64,000 nt of DNA from Gymnopus androsaceus JB14 (GCA_009733575.1 ML769417.1:248001-312000), one strand, 5' to 3'. Counted from the stretch's first letter, positions 1 to 11,956 are shown. Notes: a model not told the origin generated them from the letters alone. Numbers and translations: made by a program.

Positions 1-11
1 GAAGGTTCCCT

Positions 12-3000
12 TTGCCGGAAGGAATTTTTGACCCCCCTGCTCTACTTCCACACGGAGTAGAAATTGAAACATGGTCAGGAGAACGAAGGGTACTTAGACC
101 CACATTTCTACGAATCCTGAACGACGAGTCAACTCCATGGAGGGGACGAGGTGTTCAAGAAAATGAAGAGGATCCAAGGGGGTATGAGACATTGACGGAC
201 ATTGTGTCCCCAACCCACTCCGTTTTATTGACATCTACGGAAGAAGTCAGGAGAGAGGAGGAAAGGCTCACTGATAGAAATGATGGGGTTATCCAAGCAT
301 TTGGACAACGATGTCGATACCTTGCCGTCGAAATGGGAATAGAAGACGAACCTGACAAACCAAGTGAAGACTGGATCCATTTAGTACGCCAGTTGGACAA
401 CATGCATTTCCGACAAGTGCCGCCCGCCGTTGCTAGAGCTTTGAGCTGCGGACATTCACAAGGAATTCGCAAAGGTCAGGGAAATAGCGGCAGCCTCAGA
501 GGTATTGCGTCTAATACCTTCACAAAATTGGCTACAGAGACCAATAAGGATGGTGGTTGAGCCCGAACGTATCGGAACAACACCTGAGGCCATGCGAAGG
601 TTCGCCGTAAATTGGGTAGATCTGGAAGCACGGGCAAAAGCTAGAGAAGAAGAGATTCGGGAACGAAAGATGGAGCTGAGTAGAATACAGGAGGACAATG
701 AAGAAGTGAACAAGGACAAAGAAAGTCCAGGTTCCCAAGAAGAAGAACGAGGGAGAAAAGCTTCGACTACCCTGTCGGAAGCAGAGACATTGTGGAGGAA
801 GGTCGTAGCAGGAACTTCGAGCAATACTGATTGGAAGGAAGAAGTCCACCTGGATATCCAACCACTAGGCTTCTTAGAAACAGATGATACTGGTTACACT
901 ACGGCAAATGATGAATTAGAAAGTAACGAATCAGTTCACAATAACTCACCCGTTACTGACACAATTCCTGGCTGGCCCAAAAATACGATGTTGGATGCCC
1001 AGCTAACAGATAAACTAGAAGCCTTTCAGAAGGAAAGGATGGAAAGGGAACAGAAAGTTCAAGACGGTCCAACCAAGAAGACCATAAGGTTTATGCTACC
1101 AAACGGAAAAGATCCCATGAACTAGGATATAGTCAGGTTCCTCTAACAACGCCTAGTAATAAAAGTTACTTACCATGGCGTGCTCCTTCGATATTTTCTA
1201 GTGGTTTTAATCCTCCACGACGACCAGCGTTCCAGGAGGAGTTAGCAAATCGAACGGGAGGACATCCCTATACGCCACATCCCCAGATCCGAGAAAACCC
1301 TACGGCTATTGACAATAGACTGTTAACGTTACATGAAAGAATGGAGATTCAAAGAAAGGAAGTCGAGGAGGAAATACGAAGAGAGTTAGAAGAAGTACAG
1401 AAAGAAAGGAACGAATTACGACAAGCACTCGAAACCGCCAGAACCGGTCCGAATCAAACACGCGATTCCGATCGATTAAACGAGCGCTTAAACGTTTCTT
1501 ACTCTCAACCCAATACAGATCGTTCTTCAATAACCATGAGTAACACTACCACCACGAAGGACCAAAAGGGTAAGACCCCTATCAGAGGTAGCAGGCAGTA
1601 TGAAACATGGCAGAAGGATTGGGGACAGCTGGGGGAGCCATCTACTATCCAGCCAACCTTCACTAGTCATGATTTGATTTCGCAAAACCAACGGGAACGT
1701 GGTAATAGTGGACCCCTACAACCTCCTCCTCCTCCTCCTCCACCTAATCATGTTGACTATGTTACCAATGCTAGAAATAATGCAGGATATTCTACTGGTA
1801 CTGGTGCTACTGGCGAAGAAGTTGAGGCCGGGTCTCAGGGACCTCCTAAACTTCCACCTCCTCCCACTCCTACTGCAGATCCAGAAGACATGGAACCAGA
1901 TCAAAATGCAAAAAGGAACATTTCGAAAGGTAATACGTCCAAAATGTCAAACACCTACATTTTTCGTAGACTGCACGGGAGAAATGACCCCCTAACGCCG
2001 CCTCCTCCCCCTCCACCACAAACTCAAAATTCGAATTCAAACGGACCACCGTCGGGTCCACCTTCAGGTCCCCCGAATTCCGCATTTCAATCGAGTTCAG
2101 GAGGGCAAGGACCACCTAATCCTCCTCCTCCCCCTCCACCAGGGTATTATAATTATTTTCCCCAAGGAATGCAGGGCCCACAGGGAGAACGAGGGCCACT
2201 GGGAGATCCGGGACCTCCAGGACCACAAGGACCACAAGGACCTGTTGGGGATAACTGAAGAAATGGAGATGATGGATGAGCAGAACGAGATGCAATCGCA
2301 AGGGAGTCGAAACTAGAAATACAAAAGCCGGAACCATTCGATGGCTCTGACCAAACAATGTGGCAGCCCTTCCTCAGTGACTGTCATCAAATGTTCACCG
2401 CTAAGCCTACTATTTATTCAACACCGCAATCTCGTGTCACTTACGCTTCCTCGTGGTTTACAGGGGTGGCTGCCAGGTATTATTCCACTTTGGTTGAACG
2501 GGAACAGAAATTGACAACCCGTTATCTGGCCACATTACACGAGTGGGACGCGTTTGTAGAACTATTCACTCGTTTGTTTGGTTTATACGACGAACAATTA
2601 CAAGCTGAGTCCGCACTAGATCAAACCTTCCAGAAATCCAGCGAAGTTTTTGCAGACTTTATTGTGCGTTTCGAGGATGCGGCTCTTCAAACAGGTTACA
2701 ACAATGAAGCTTTGCGGTGGAGACTTATCGACCAAATTCGCTTCGACTTACGTAGTTGACTGACGCTCTTAGGACGTATTCCCATCACTTTCGAGCAGGT
2801 TGTTGAAAGATTGTTGGAATTAGATGGGGCTCGAGAAATCCTGAAGAATACCGGTTCTAGGAATCCAACCACGTCAACACCAAATAATCAGAATCGATAC
2901 ATTCCATACCGACATAATTATAACAACATCAAACCAACAGAAACACCTGCTGCATCAACAACGAACACTCCAGAAGCTTCTATCAGTAATAATTGACAAT

Positions 3001-3482
3001 ACCAGAATAGTAGAAATCCAAATGCAGCAACAATGAGTGCTACTGCTAAAGCTGCAATCGCTACTGAAAAGACTCCAGCACCACCAATTTCGAAAGAAGA
3101 ACGGGAGAGGAGAATGAATGAGGGCCTATGCATTTGGTGCGGAGAAAAAGGTCACTATGGATATCATTGTCCTATCCATGGCAACGCTCCTGCCATAATT
3201 TGTGCTGCCTGCACAGAATGTACCAGGTGCGTAGAACTGGAAGATAATTCGGCCTGTTTGGAAGAACATGAGACCGATTTAGAGGGTGATGAGAATACGG
3301 AGGTTGCTCACGCCAGGGCAACGTTCACGATTGACGAGAGTTTTGAGGAACGAGAAGCATAAGTGCTTTACGAAATAGACCCAGATGGGTCTTACTGGAC
3401 AATGAGCGAAGACCAAGGGCAGGGTTTTGATCTTGAAGACGGGAATGAAGATATCATTGAGGGAAACAACAACGACACTTAG
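12..3482 (+). pseudogene. gag: Chromovirus gag, broken
   Basis: Gag would form the particle and bind the element RNA. The reading frame runs from 12, appears in another frame from about 505 to 1120, and returns to the first frame from about 1122. In order it shows a charged N-terminal region, a Glu/Lys-rich coiled-coil-like stretch (about 1341-1440), proline runs (about 1720-2150), a collagen-like Gly-X-Y stretch (about 2165-2280), a capsid-like region (2358-2810) and a CCHC zinc knuckle (3129-3170, pattern C-x2-C-x4-H-x4-C). In-frame stops at 2256, 2277, 2757 and 2994 are TGA; another at 3360 is TAA. The natural gag end is probably the TAG at 3480-3482. The two frame changes could be indels or introns; I cannot tell which. 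Confidence 0.8.
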
Positions 3483-3515
3483 GCCGAGGACTAAGCTCAT
3501 CTATCACATCCTCGG
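3461..3515 (+). promoter_or_regulatory. Candidate -1 ribosomal frameshift site between gag and pol
   Basis: The heptamer GGGAAAC lies at 3461-3467 in the gag frame as G-GGA-AAC, the X-XXY-YYZ arrangement used for -1 slippage. The pol frame is the -1 frame, is closed upstream by a TGA near 3457, and stays open from the heptamer into the protease. Gag ends 13 nt after the heptamer at TAG 3480. A perfect 7-bp stem (CCGAGGA 3484-3490 with TCCTCGG 3509-3515) follows, although the 16-nt spacer is longer than usual. Function is inferred. Confidence 0.55.
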
Positions 3516-6500
3516 AACAACTTTTAGGCGCAGTACTAGAACCAGAAACCGCTGTAATAACATCGAGAGCAAAGCATGCTTTCATTATCCCTACTCGACT
3601 TTTTACAACCCATACTTCAATTTCTACTTTGATTGATTCAGGAGCCTCAAAATCATTCATTGATTTCAGGCTTGCTAATAAATTCAGTCACGCTATATCC
3701 CCACTTACGAAACCAATGAAACTTACATTATTTGATGGAAAAGGAACTTCAGCTGGGCATATCACCCAATGGTTCAGTGCTGTGCTCTACTATGAGGATG
3801 GGACTGAGCATTTGGAGGACCTTTTAATTACAACTCTACATCCCGCGGCACCCATTGTACTTGGTCTTCCATGGTTACAATGTTATAACCCCCAAATAAA
3901 TTGGCATAATTTGACGTTCTCCTTCGAAGGAAAAGCACAGCTTGCAGCATCATTAGTCGATGAAATAATTCTCCCTACTCAGGTTAACAACAAAACAATG
4001 ATGGATAGCAATATATCCACCCATTTTAATGAAAGATACAACAATTTAGACTCAACTCTACATTCCCGTAACCCTTCCCCAATACAGTCATCCGAAAAAC
4101 CCAATATCAGTGTCATTGAGGCAATCCCCTTTTATTCTCTAATCAAGGAGGGTTGTGACATTTTTCTCATCCACATTCAACCTATTTCTGAAGAATTTAT
4201 TGGAATTCATGCTGCTGGAGCTCGCACCAATAACCCTCCATGCGCAGAAAAAGCCAATGAAACAGCAGTAGGACCAAAAATATCGGGTGTAGGAATAAAA
4301 GATGAGTTCAACAAATCAATGAAGAAACACGTACCCCCTGAATATCACAACTTTGTAAAAGTATTTTCTGTGGGAGAAGCCACAAAGCTTGCTGAACACC
4401 GACCGTTTGATATAAGGATAGACACGGAGGATAATAAACTTCTCCCTTTGGGAAAACTTTACAACATGTCAGAGGTCGAATTAAAAGCCCTGAAAACGTA
4501 CATCAATGAGATGTTAGGAAAGGGGTTCATTCAATCCTCCAACTCACCTATCAGAGCTCCCGTCCTGTTTGCCAAGAAAAAAGATGGAGGACTCCACCTG
4601 TGTGTTGACTATAGGACCTTAAACCGAATCACTAGAAAAGATAGGTATCCCCTTCCTCTCATCGGGAACCTTATCGATCAACTTCGACGCGCCAAAATCT
4701 ATTCGAAGATAGACCTTCGAGATGGGTACTATAATGTATGCATTGCGGAGGGCCATGAATGGAAGACGGCGTTTTGAACGCGGTACGGGTCATTCGAATA
4801 TCTTGTCATGCCCTTTGGTTTAACAAATGCACCTTCAGTTTTCCAGCATTTCATGAATAGTACATTCCACGATATGGTCGATATCTTTGTGGTTATTTAT
4901 CTCGACGATATTCTGATTTACTCAGACAATGAAGATCAACATACTGAACATGTCAGATGTGTATTACAGCGAATCCAAGCAAATAACTTACATGCTAAGC
5001 CCGAAAAATGTGATTTTCACACTCATTCAACAGAGTATTTGGGCGTAATCATAACACCGGAAGGAGTCAAAATGGACCCTGGAAAAGTGAAAACTATCCA
5101 GGAATGGCCTGTTCCAATGAAAGTCAAAGAATTACAATCCTTTTTGGGTTTCGCAAATTTTTATAGGAGGTTCATTGACAACTATTCGGGAATTGTCAAA
5201 CCTTTGACATGCCTAACAGGAAAAAACAACAGTTGGAACTGGACCACCGAGTGTCAAAGCATGTTTGAGTTGTTAAAAGAAGCATTTCAGAACGCACCGA
5301 TTCTGAGACATTTTGATCCCAAACTCCCAATAGTCTTAGAATCAGACGCCTCCGACTACGCCATCGCAGCGATAATCTCTCAACCACACCTGGATACGGA
5401 AGACCTACATCCTGTAGCGTTTTTGGGTCATTCCATGGGACCTGCAGAACTGAACTACCATGTCTATGACAAAGAGTTGTTAGCTATAGTGGAGGCATTT
5501 CAGCAGTGGAGAAATTACCTTGAGGGATCTAGATACACAATACAAGTGTATACGGATCACAACAACCTACAATTCTTCACCACTACTCAAAAGCTGAGTC
5601 GCCGCCAAGCTCGATGGTCAGAATTTCTTTCTGGCTTTGACTTTTTAATCAACTATTGACTGGGAAGACTAGGTGTGAAACCAGATGCACTCACTTGACA
5701 TCCAGACATGTACCCAAGGAAGGAGTTTCAGAATACAATAAACCAGAACAAAAGAATACTAATCCCTCTGGAACAACTCCTTGCATCGCTAATACTCAAT
5801 GAAGAACTGCAACTTCAACGGATTAAGGAAGCAAGGCGGGATGGCTACTGGGTTAAAATGGAGAAGAAAGCAGGAACAGACGATCCAGGCCCCTTCAAAA
5901 TCAAGGATGGATTGCTCCTAAGAGAGGGGAAAGTATACGTACCCTCTGATCCCGACATACGCCTGGAAATCCTACAAGCCCATCACGACCATAAATTGAG
6001 AGGCCACCCCGGCATTCACAAAACAATTCAATTAATTTCCCGCACCTATTTCTGGCCAGGAATCCATCGGGAAGTTGAGCAATACATTTGTTCTTGTCAC
6101 GAGTGCAGACGCACAAAATCAGTACGACAAAAGCCTATGGGATTCCTTAAACCCTTACCCATTGGGAAACGACCATGGAGCTCTCTGTCCATGGATCACA
6201 TAGTGGCCCTCCCGGAATCCAATGGCTTCAACGCGATTTTAGTTGTGGTTTGCAGACTCACGAAGAAAGCCATTTTCATATCGTGTAATACAACTGATAC
6301 CTCCGCAACATTGGCGAAACATTTCATTAAACATGTATTCTCGAAACACGGAATACCTGCAGATATCATCTCGGACCGCGGTACAACCTTTGTTTCAATG
6401 TTCTGGCAATCATTGTGTCAGCTGTTGGGAATAAAATCAAACATGTCTACAGCATACCACCCAGAAACTGACGGTCAGACCGAGCGAACCAACCAAACTC

Positions 6501-6607
6501 TCGAACAGTACTTAAGACTATTTGTCAATTACGACCAAAATGACTGGGAAGAAATGTTACCTTTGGCCGAGTTTGTTTATAACGATTCCCCAAATCGAGC
6601 CATGGGA

Positions 6608-6615
6608 GTTTCTCC
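6608..6615. repeat. Left target-site duplication of the nested TIR element
   Basis: GTTTCTCC here is repeated exactly at 9723-9730. Extended to 11 bp (6605-6615 against 9720-9730) there is one mismatch. It lies in the integrase codons for Val-Ser-Pro. Pol resumes in frame after the right copy. Confidence 0.75.
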
Positions 6616-7240
6616 CAGCCCTAGCTGCTAGAATCATGTATCAAACAAGGGAGATCCTGCATTTTTCAGGATACATCAGAATGCATGATCTCCCTTCCTC
6701 CTACCAGTAGGGGTTTTGGTGGCCACCATACCTGGGTGGGTCATCACTACACCCACCACGCCACCCCCGCACACTGCTCACTGTTACATTGCACCATCAA
6801 TGCCTTGATCATCACCCTTGCCCGCCGTCCCACCTTTGGCGCTCGGAAACGCATCGCCGATTCCATCATCAATCTGATCTTCAATCTCCGCCTCCCCACA
6901 CACCAGCTCGCGCACTCTTCCCTCGATGTCGTGCACAACAGCCTTTGCTGATCAGCTTGTCGCAATGCTGTGCGTACCCTGGTCACCATCGCAGACAACG
7001 AGCACGCTCATTTACTAAAATGTCGCTAAAAATGCGGAAAAAAATCACTATGAATCCACAAAGAAATATGTTGTCCAATACGCTATATTAGACTGGCTTG
7101 CTATAGTATCAAATATATCAAGTTCAGCCCACCACGACCGTCCCGACCAATCCGCTTCTTCCAATTCTCGCTCCATCTCTTCATCATTTCCCCCATCCAT
7201 TTCGCCTCGCTCCCAGCCACTCTTCCTCTGAATCTTCCCC
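6616..7240 (+). repeat. Left long terminal inverted repeat
   Basis: Inverted copy of about 9020-9722. Shared landmarks include the outer block near 6655, the CCACACACCAGCTCGCGCACTCTTCC-like region near 6895 and the CTCGCTCCATCTCTTCATCA block near 7165. Confidence 0.6.
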
Positions 7241-7610
7241 GTTGGCCGCAACCAATTGCTATTCATCGTCACGCTATATTTCCTACCTTCTTTCTCCTCG
7301 ATTCCCATTCAAGCGACACGGCAAAATAATGAAAGCCCGGAGCCATGACCTGGGCACAATTCGGAATAGGTGTTGGCATGTGAGACATTCATTTTCATTG
7401 AAACGACCAATCGATGAAACTGTAAGGGAGCATGGGATGAGCCATGCTCTGACGACGTTTATGCAGATTGCACTTACATATTGATGTCCAATATCAAACG
7501 TGAAGAAGTTATGTCCTCCGGCTTGAAGAAGAGGCGCAAATGGATTGGGGATGAGAGGGAACAACATAAGAAGAGCATCACCCGCAGGCGACGCTGTCGC
7601 TGCTCGCTAG

Positions 7611-8066
7611 CTCGTTGAAATTCTCAAGGAACTTTTCGTACACCTTCTAATATCCAGGCAAGACCGTGAGTTACTCTATTACAGAATATCCTCGAGGGTC
7701 CGACCCTGGATCTGGCGGGATATCTGTAACCGTTTACTTTTGCTGACGCACGGTTCTAGAGACTCCATGAATTGTATTCTATCCACTTTCCTTATGCAAT
7801 CCAACCCTTTCCCGCCATCGACTAGGCCTACGCAGCCAACTTTATTGGAGTGGAGTCTGGAGGATGGACGGAGGTTGTTATTGGAATCTCTCGTGGAACA
7901 AGGGGGAACTAGAGTTCACCCAAAATGCCCAGAGCGCCTTCCGATTCTACATTTAGGTTTACAGATGTCGACTGTCGCGAGTTTAACACCGACTCTCAAA
8001 GATCTACATGTCTTTGGGCACTGGGAGTACCAGATCCTGACCAAGAAGCAGTTTCATGAGGAGTAA
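7611..8066 (+). pseudogene. F-box-like gene fragment carried inside the TIR element
   Basis: The frame is open for 152 codons, from just after a TAG at 7608 to a TAA at 8064. It starts LVEILKELFVHLL, followed by SRVRPWIWRDI, which resembles the start of an agaric F-box domain (a leucine-rich helix, then a Val/Trp-Arg helix). A later LPILHLGLQ...LTPTLKDLHVFG resembles an LRR strand. No initiator is at the F-box start, so it looks like a captured internal piece. Nearby frames (minus strand 7480-7567 ending in a GTAAGT donor; minus strand 8083-8240) may be further pieces. The match is weak and by eye only. Confidence 0.35.
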
Positions 8067-9019
8067 TGGCCTATCCAACGCATCTAGCGCTGATTTGTCT
8101 GAATTGGGAAGAGTGAGCCCAAGAACCCGTGCAATACCCTTTCCAAACCCCCTCACAGCCGTCCCTATGAGGCGCGTTAGTGCTATGGGTGTTAGAAGGG
8201 TAGAAGGGCGGGAAGTTCGTCCAAGTATGGATGCGAGCTTGAAGTGAGGGGAAGAGAGGAAGAGAAAACGGCCAAGTAGGCTGGTTCATTGTCATCAGAG
8301 ATGCTGCAGGAAGAGGAGGCAAAGATGGTGACGAGGAAGACGAAGGACCACCCTTCTTGCCATTATTCACCTGTTCTGCATGATATTCTCCATTCACTTG
8401 ACGGATCGATTTAATCAAGCGAGTGTCCTCGACTCTGCCACTGCTCGCCAATGCCTTTCTGTGTCAGCCGAATCAATCCTAATTGAGGTCCTCAACTCTG
8501 GTTGCTCTTCTACCCAAAAACACATGCCCAGCTTGCGAGTATAAAATCGACACTTCATCTTTCGAGATTTGGACGAAGAGCAGGAATCTTGCGTGCTCAA
8601 TGCTATGCAGACTTCAGAGTCGAGGCTGGCGAGGAAGTCTACGGGAGACCAGTTGCTTCATGTTCTCCAGGTACCTCTTTCAGCATGCACTGAGTGCGTA
8701 CTTCCTCTCTTTTCATTTCACTCCATATACTAACTAAATTCCGCTAGGCCTCCACAAACTTCTTATCCAATCTTGTCACTGAACCTGTTCCAAACAACCA
8801 CCTTCCTTTCACGAACCCCGTTCCTTTGCCCTCTCCATGCAATTTGCATCTCCCTGGGCATCCGCATCTCCAAAACCGCCGCTCTCTCTTGGTCAGTGAT
8901 TCGCGCTCCGTTCGCGAATAACGAGTTGCGATCGGTCTCCATCAAGGGTTCCTCGCAACATCTTTCCTAATGCTTTGGACCAACTGACCAGGCAGGTGCG
9001 AAAGAGGAGTAGAAATGGG

Positions 9020-9722
9020 CGCTACACCGTGAAAACATTGGGCAAAGAAGGCTGTAGTGGGGACTCGGACAATGATGAGGAAGATTCAGAGGATGAGGGG
9101 CTGTGGGAGGGAGGCAAAATGGATAAGGGAAATGATGAAGAGATGGAGCGGGAATGGGAAGGAGTGAACTGGTCAGGAGGCTTGTTGATTTGATATGTTT
9201 CATGTATGATTATAGCGAGCGAGCATCTATGTAGCGTGTCGGACAATTTGCTTTTTCGTAGATTTATAGCAATTTTTTTCGGATTTTTAGCACCACTTTC
9301 AGAATTGATCACACTCATTGTTGCAGACGATGACCAAGGTACGCACAGCATCGCGAAGAGCTGATCAGAAAAGGCTGTCAGCCCTGTTGGTAATGATGTG
9401 CGCGACATCAGGGGAAGAGTGCGCAGGTTGGTGTGCGGGCAGCGGAGATTGATGGTGCGATTGATGATGTAATTGGGTAATTGTTTGCAAGCATGCAAAG
9501 GCGGGATGGCGCGTGAGGGCGGGAGGTAACAATGAGCAGGTGGCAGGGGTAGTATGGGTCATGGTGAGGATCATGGTGGGGTGGCAATGCCCCCGCCCAC
9601 GTAAGGTGGGCCCGATCTGCAACTGAGGGTACTTTATAGGGGAAGGGAGATCATACATTCTGATGTATCCTGAAAAATGCAGGATGTCCCTTGTCTGATG
9701 TATCAATCTGGCAGCCAAAGGT
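9020..9722 (-). repeat. Right long terminal inverted repeat
   Basis: Reverse-complement partner of 6616-7240. The last 60 bp pair closely with the left end. Inward the match is interrupted by small indels. Confidence 0.6.
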
Positions 9723-10441
9723 GTTTCTCCTTTCTTCGCAAACAAAGGATATAACCCATGGCTTTCTATATCCATCAATCGCGTCCCAAACCATGCAGCA
9801 CACATTGTCGCTGAAGATTCGGGCAAATTGCACAAATATCTGAAGGAAAGAATTCAAAAAGCCAATAAGGAGGCCGAGACACACACTAACAAAAGACGCG
9901 AGAAAACACCACAGTGGCAGGTTGGACAAAAAGTGTGGCTCAGCACTGAAAACATCCGAACGAAGAGGCAAATGAGAAAGCTAGACTGGAAAAGATTAGG
10001 ACCCTTCAAAATTATCGAACGAATCTCAACCCATGCTTACCGGTTAAAACTCCCTTTAAATTTGAAGGGGATCCACAATGTGTTCCATGTATCATTGCTG
10101 GAGCTCGATCACCCTGATGAATTCCCGAACCGAAAACCACCTCCACCGCCGCCTGTCGAGATCGAAGACGATAATGTGTACGCTGTTGAACAAATCTTGA
10201 ATTCGAGGAGACAGGGACGAGGAGTACAGTTTCTGGTTTGATGGCAAGGTTATGGGCCAGAAGATGACAGCTGGGAATCATTATCGAATTTACCTGGAGC
10301 CGTCCAACTTCTACGCAAATTCCAAGAGTCACATCCAAATATACCTCATGCTATGAAAATTGCAATGGAAACGTTAGAACGAGAATCGAGAAAAGGAATG
10401 TGGGGTCAAGACCATTACGACAGCGAAAAGGTTTTCCAATA
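9723..10441 (+). pseudogene. pol: Chromovirus pol, 3' part: integrase C-terminus and chromodomain
   Basis: After the right duplication (9723-9730) the frame continues with FFANKGYNPW, the typical continuation of Ty3 integrases after GVSP. A basic linker and the LGPFKI...GIHNVFHVSLLE integrase C-terminal region follow (about 9990-10110), then a chromodomain (YAVEQIL near 10180; WQGYGPEDDSWE near 10242). A TGA at 10239 breaks the chromodomain at a place where relatives have Arg before the Trp. The frame ends at TAG 10439-10441. The chromodomain would steer insertion to marked chromatin. Confidence 0.88.
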
Positions 10442-10555
10442 GTTCACACATAGGTTAATACAAAACACGAAATTGCATTGACGTAGATTAAGTCTAGGGG
10501 TTTTCTAAAAGAGTGGACAGGAATAGTAGAGACACAAACAGGGAAATGGGAAGGA

Positions 10556-11706
10556 TCAAGGGGAACGGAGACCAGCGGAGCCCTGTATGGAATTTCCCTC
10601 GACTTCATAACTGTCGTATCTCACATCCAAAACTTCCAACTGAATATCTGGGGAAGAACAAGATAAATGGCGGTGACAAGGACCTCTAGGACGACGACGG
10701 TTGGGACCAGAAGAACGGGGAACAGAATTGTCTGCAAAAAGAAATTTTTGAGTCAATAGAATTCCCCTTAACGTGATAAGTACGCATCTGGAGTCACGGA
10801 AGGATCATTCTCCCTTGCATTCGACGAATGGTGGGCCGGATGAGGCGACAAACTGACGAAAAAATTAAATAAGCCAACCATAAAAAACAGTTAAATGACC
10901 AACAAAAGTACTTACATCCACGGAACACTGGTAAGCGTCACATCCATCGTTGGATAAGGCCAAGTTAGATAACGGCAAATCAAGGAATGGTCCACAGGAT
11001 TGCCATCCGAAATTGCATCTTGCGCTGCAAAAATGCACATGAAATCAATTCCGGCCTTGATAGTCAAACCTTCAAAAGCATCCAACACAGTACAAAGTTC
11101 CGGACTACGACGGGCTACTTCGAGACCACGGCTTTTCATAATTTCGGTCTGCAACTTGTGAATAAATAAGCTTGATACGTTCTGAACGTCGTTCCTGATG
11201 TTCGAGGCACACAAACGAGTGGACAAGTTGCAGAGATTGTTCAGCTCCGCACTGTGTTGGTTGCAGACATTGTGGAGAACACGATTCTCTAGAAAAAATG
11301 TAGACCATTAGAACCAGTTGGTCAAATGCTCAAGAATATGTACCGTTCCGCGCCACTTGAAGTCTCCTGTAACAACGAAAGTCAGAAAAGTAAGAGAAAG
11401 AAGAAGATGGGCGCTTACATCCCCTGGATATGGTTCTGGTGAAGTTGCCATCCGAGTTGTTGCCTTGCCGAGCAGTTATTTCCATGCGGGCATTGATGGC
11501 AATAAACAAAGAATCCCTCTGCTCTACCGCGATCATCAGGATAACCCACAAGCCTCAACAACAAAGGAAACCCACTCAGGAGAATGAAATGCAAGGACGC
11601 GGTTGTTTCCGGTTGTCGCGGCATAGGAGGGAGGGTTGGGAGAATTAATTGGGAGAGCCTCCAGAGGAGGCATCGATGGACTGGATGCATTGGAAAAAGA
11701 GGGCAT
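10556..11706 (-). CDS. Intact antisense spliced gene inside the chromovirus, unknown function
   Basis: On the minus strand six exons join into one 295-codon frame: 11576-11706, 11419-11523, 11344-11366, 10916-11288, 10773-10852 and 10556-10731. The five introns (52, 52, 55, 63 and 41 nt) all start GT and end AG, and all phases fit. The protein starts MPSFSNASS, has a short Cys/His cluster (CHQCPHGNNC) in exon 2, a helical Asn/Leu-rich region in exon 4 and a basic RRRPRGP patch in exon 6. I see no signal peptide or membrane span and recognise no family. It lies between pol and the 3' LTR, opposite to pol. Its frame has no stops although pol has several. Introns antisense to the genomic RNA would not be lost on retrotransposition. 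It may belong to the element or be an older passenger. Confidence 0.7.
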
Positions 11707-11956
11707 AAGATGAGAGTCTAAGAATCGTCGTCAGAGCCTTTATACGCTAACCCTCACCATTAATAGGCCTAACCGCGAACAAGGACGAAATGGTTCGACA
11801 CTCGTTGCGTTGCCCAAACAATCTTCACAAAAATTCTTAAAACAAAAGTCGAAGATACTTCTGGCGAAAGAACTCAAAAATCTCCACTACATCTTTACTC
11901 TTCACTACAACCTAGTACACTCAAATTGGGCGCATTTCAGAAAGGATTCCAGCCTT

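Larger units (their letters stand above)
3461..6615 (+). pseudogene. pol: Chromovirus pol, 5' part: protease, RT, RNase H, integrase
   Basis: Pol processes the polyprotein, copies the RNA and inserts the cDNA. Visible parts are the aspartic protease (DSGA near 3635), reverse transcriptase (PFGLTNAPSVFQ at 4811; YLDD at 4898-4909), RNase H (LESDASDYAI near 5336; YTDHNNLQFF near 5549), and integrase with an HHCC zinc-binding region (near 5972-6112) and the D,D,E core (MDHI near 6193; SDRG near 6372; DGQTERTNQTL near 6470). In-frame TGA codons at 4775, 5657 and 5697 break it. Each sits where relatives have Arg, and each would be CGA before a C-to-T change. Residues of the RT active site are intact. 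The frame ends at GVSP, where the nested element begins; the rest of integrase is at 9731. Confidence 0.9.
6616..9722. mobile_element. Non-autonomous long-TIR element, Pack-MULE-like, nested in integrase
   Basis: The left end (from 6616) and the reverse complement of the right end (to 9722) can be aligned, with interruptions, over roughly 600 bp. The outer 70 bp match best; a block around 'ctgcatttttcaggataca' is identical in both. The element is flanked by an 8-bp duplication (up to 11 bp with one mismatch). Long TIRs and 8-11-bp duplications are typical of Mutator-like elements, but hAT or a generic foldback element are alternatives because I see no transposase. The central 1.7 kb carries open frames that look like pieces of host genes, with splice-like sites. 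Confidence 0.65.

Noticed and set aside
155..472. Minus-strand frame of 105 codons opposite gag
   Set aside because: It mirrors the gag frame and shows no domain or splice logic of its own.
1699..2358. Leu-rich and Arg-rich frames over the proline/collagen part of gag
   Set aside because: They are shadow translations of CCT/CCA repeats in other frames.
8483..8737. Cys-pair motif CPACEYKI resembling KDZ-type transposase cysteines
   Set aside because: Only one Cys pair fits, the following residues do not, and the frame is short. Left as part of the carried core.
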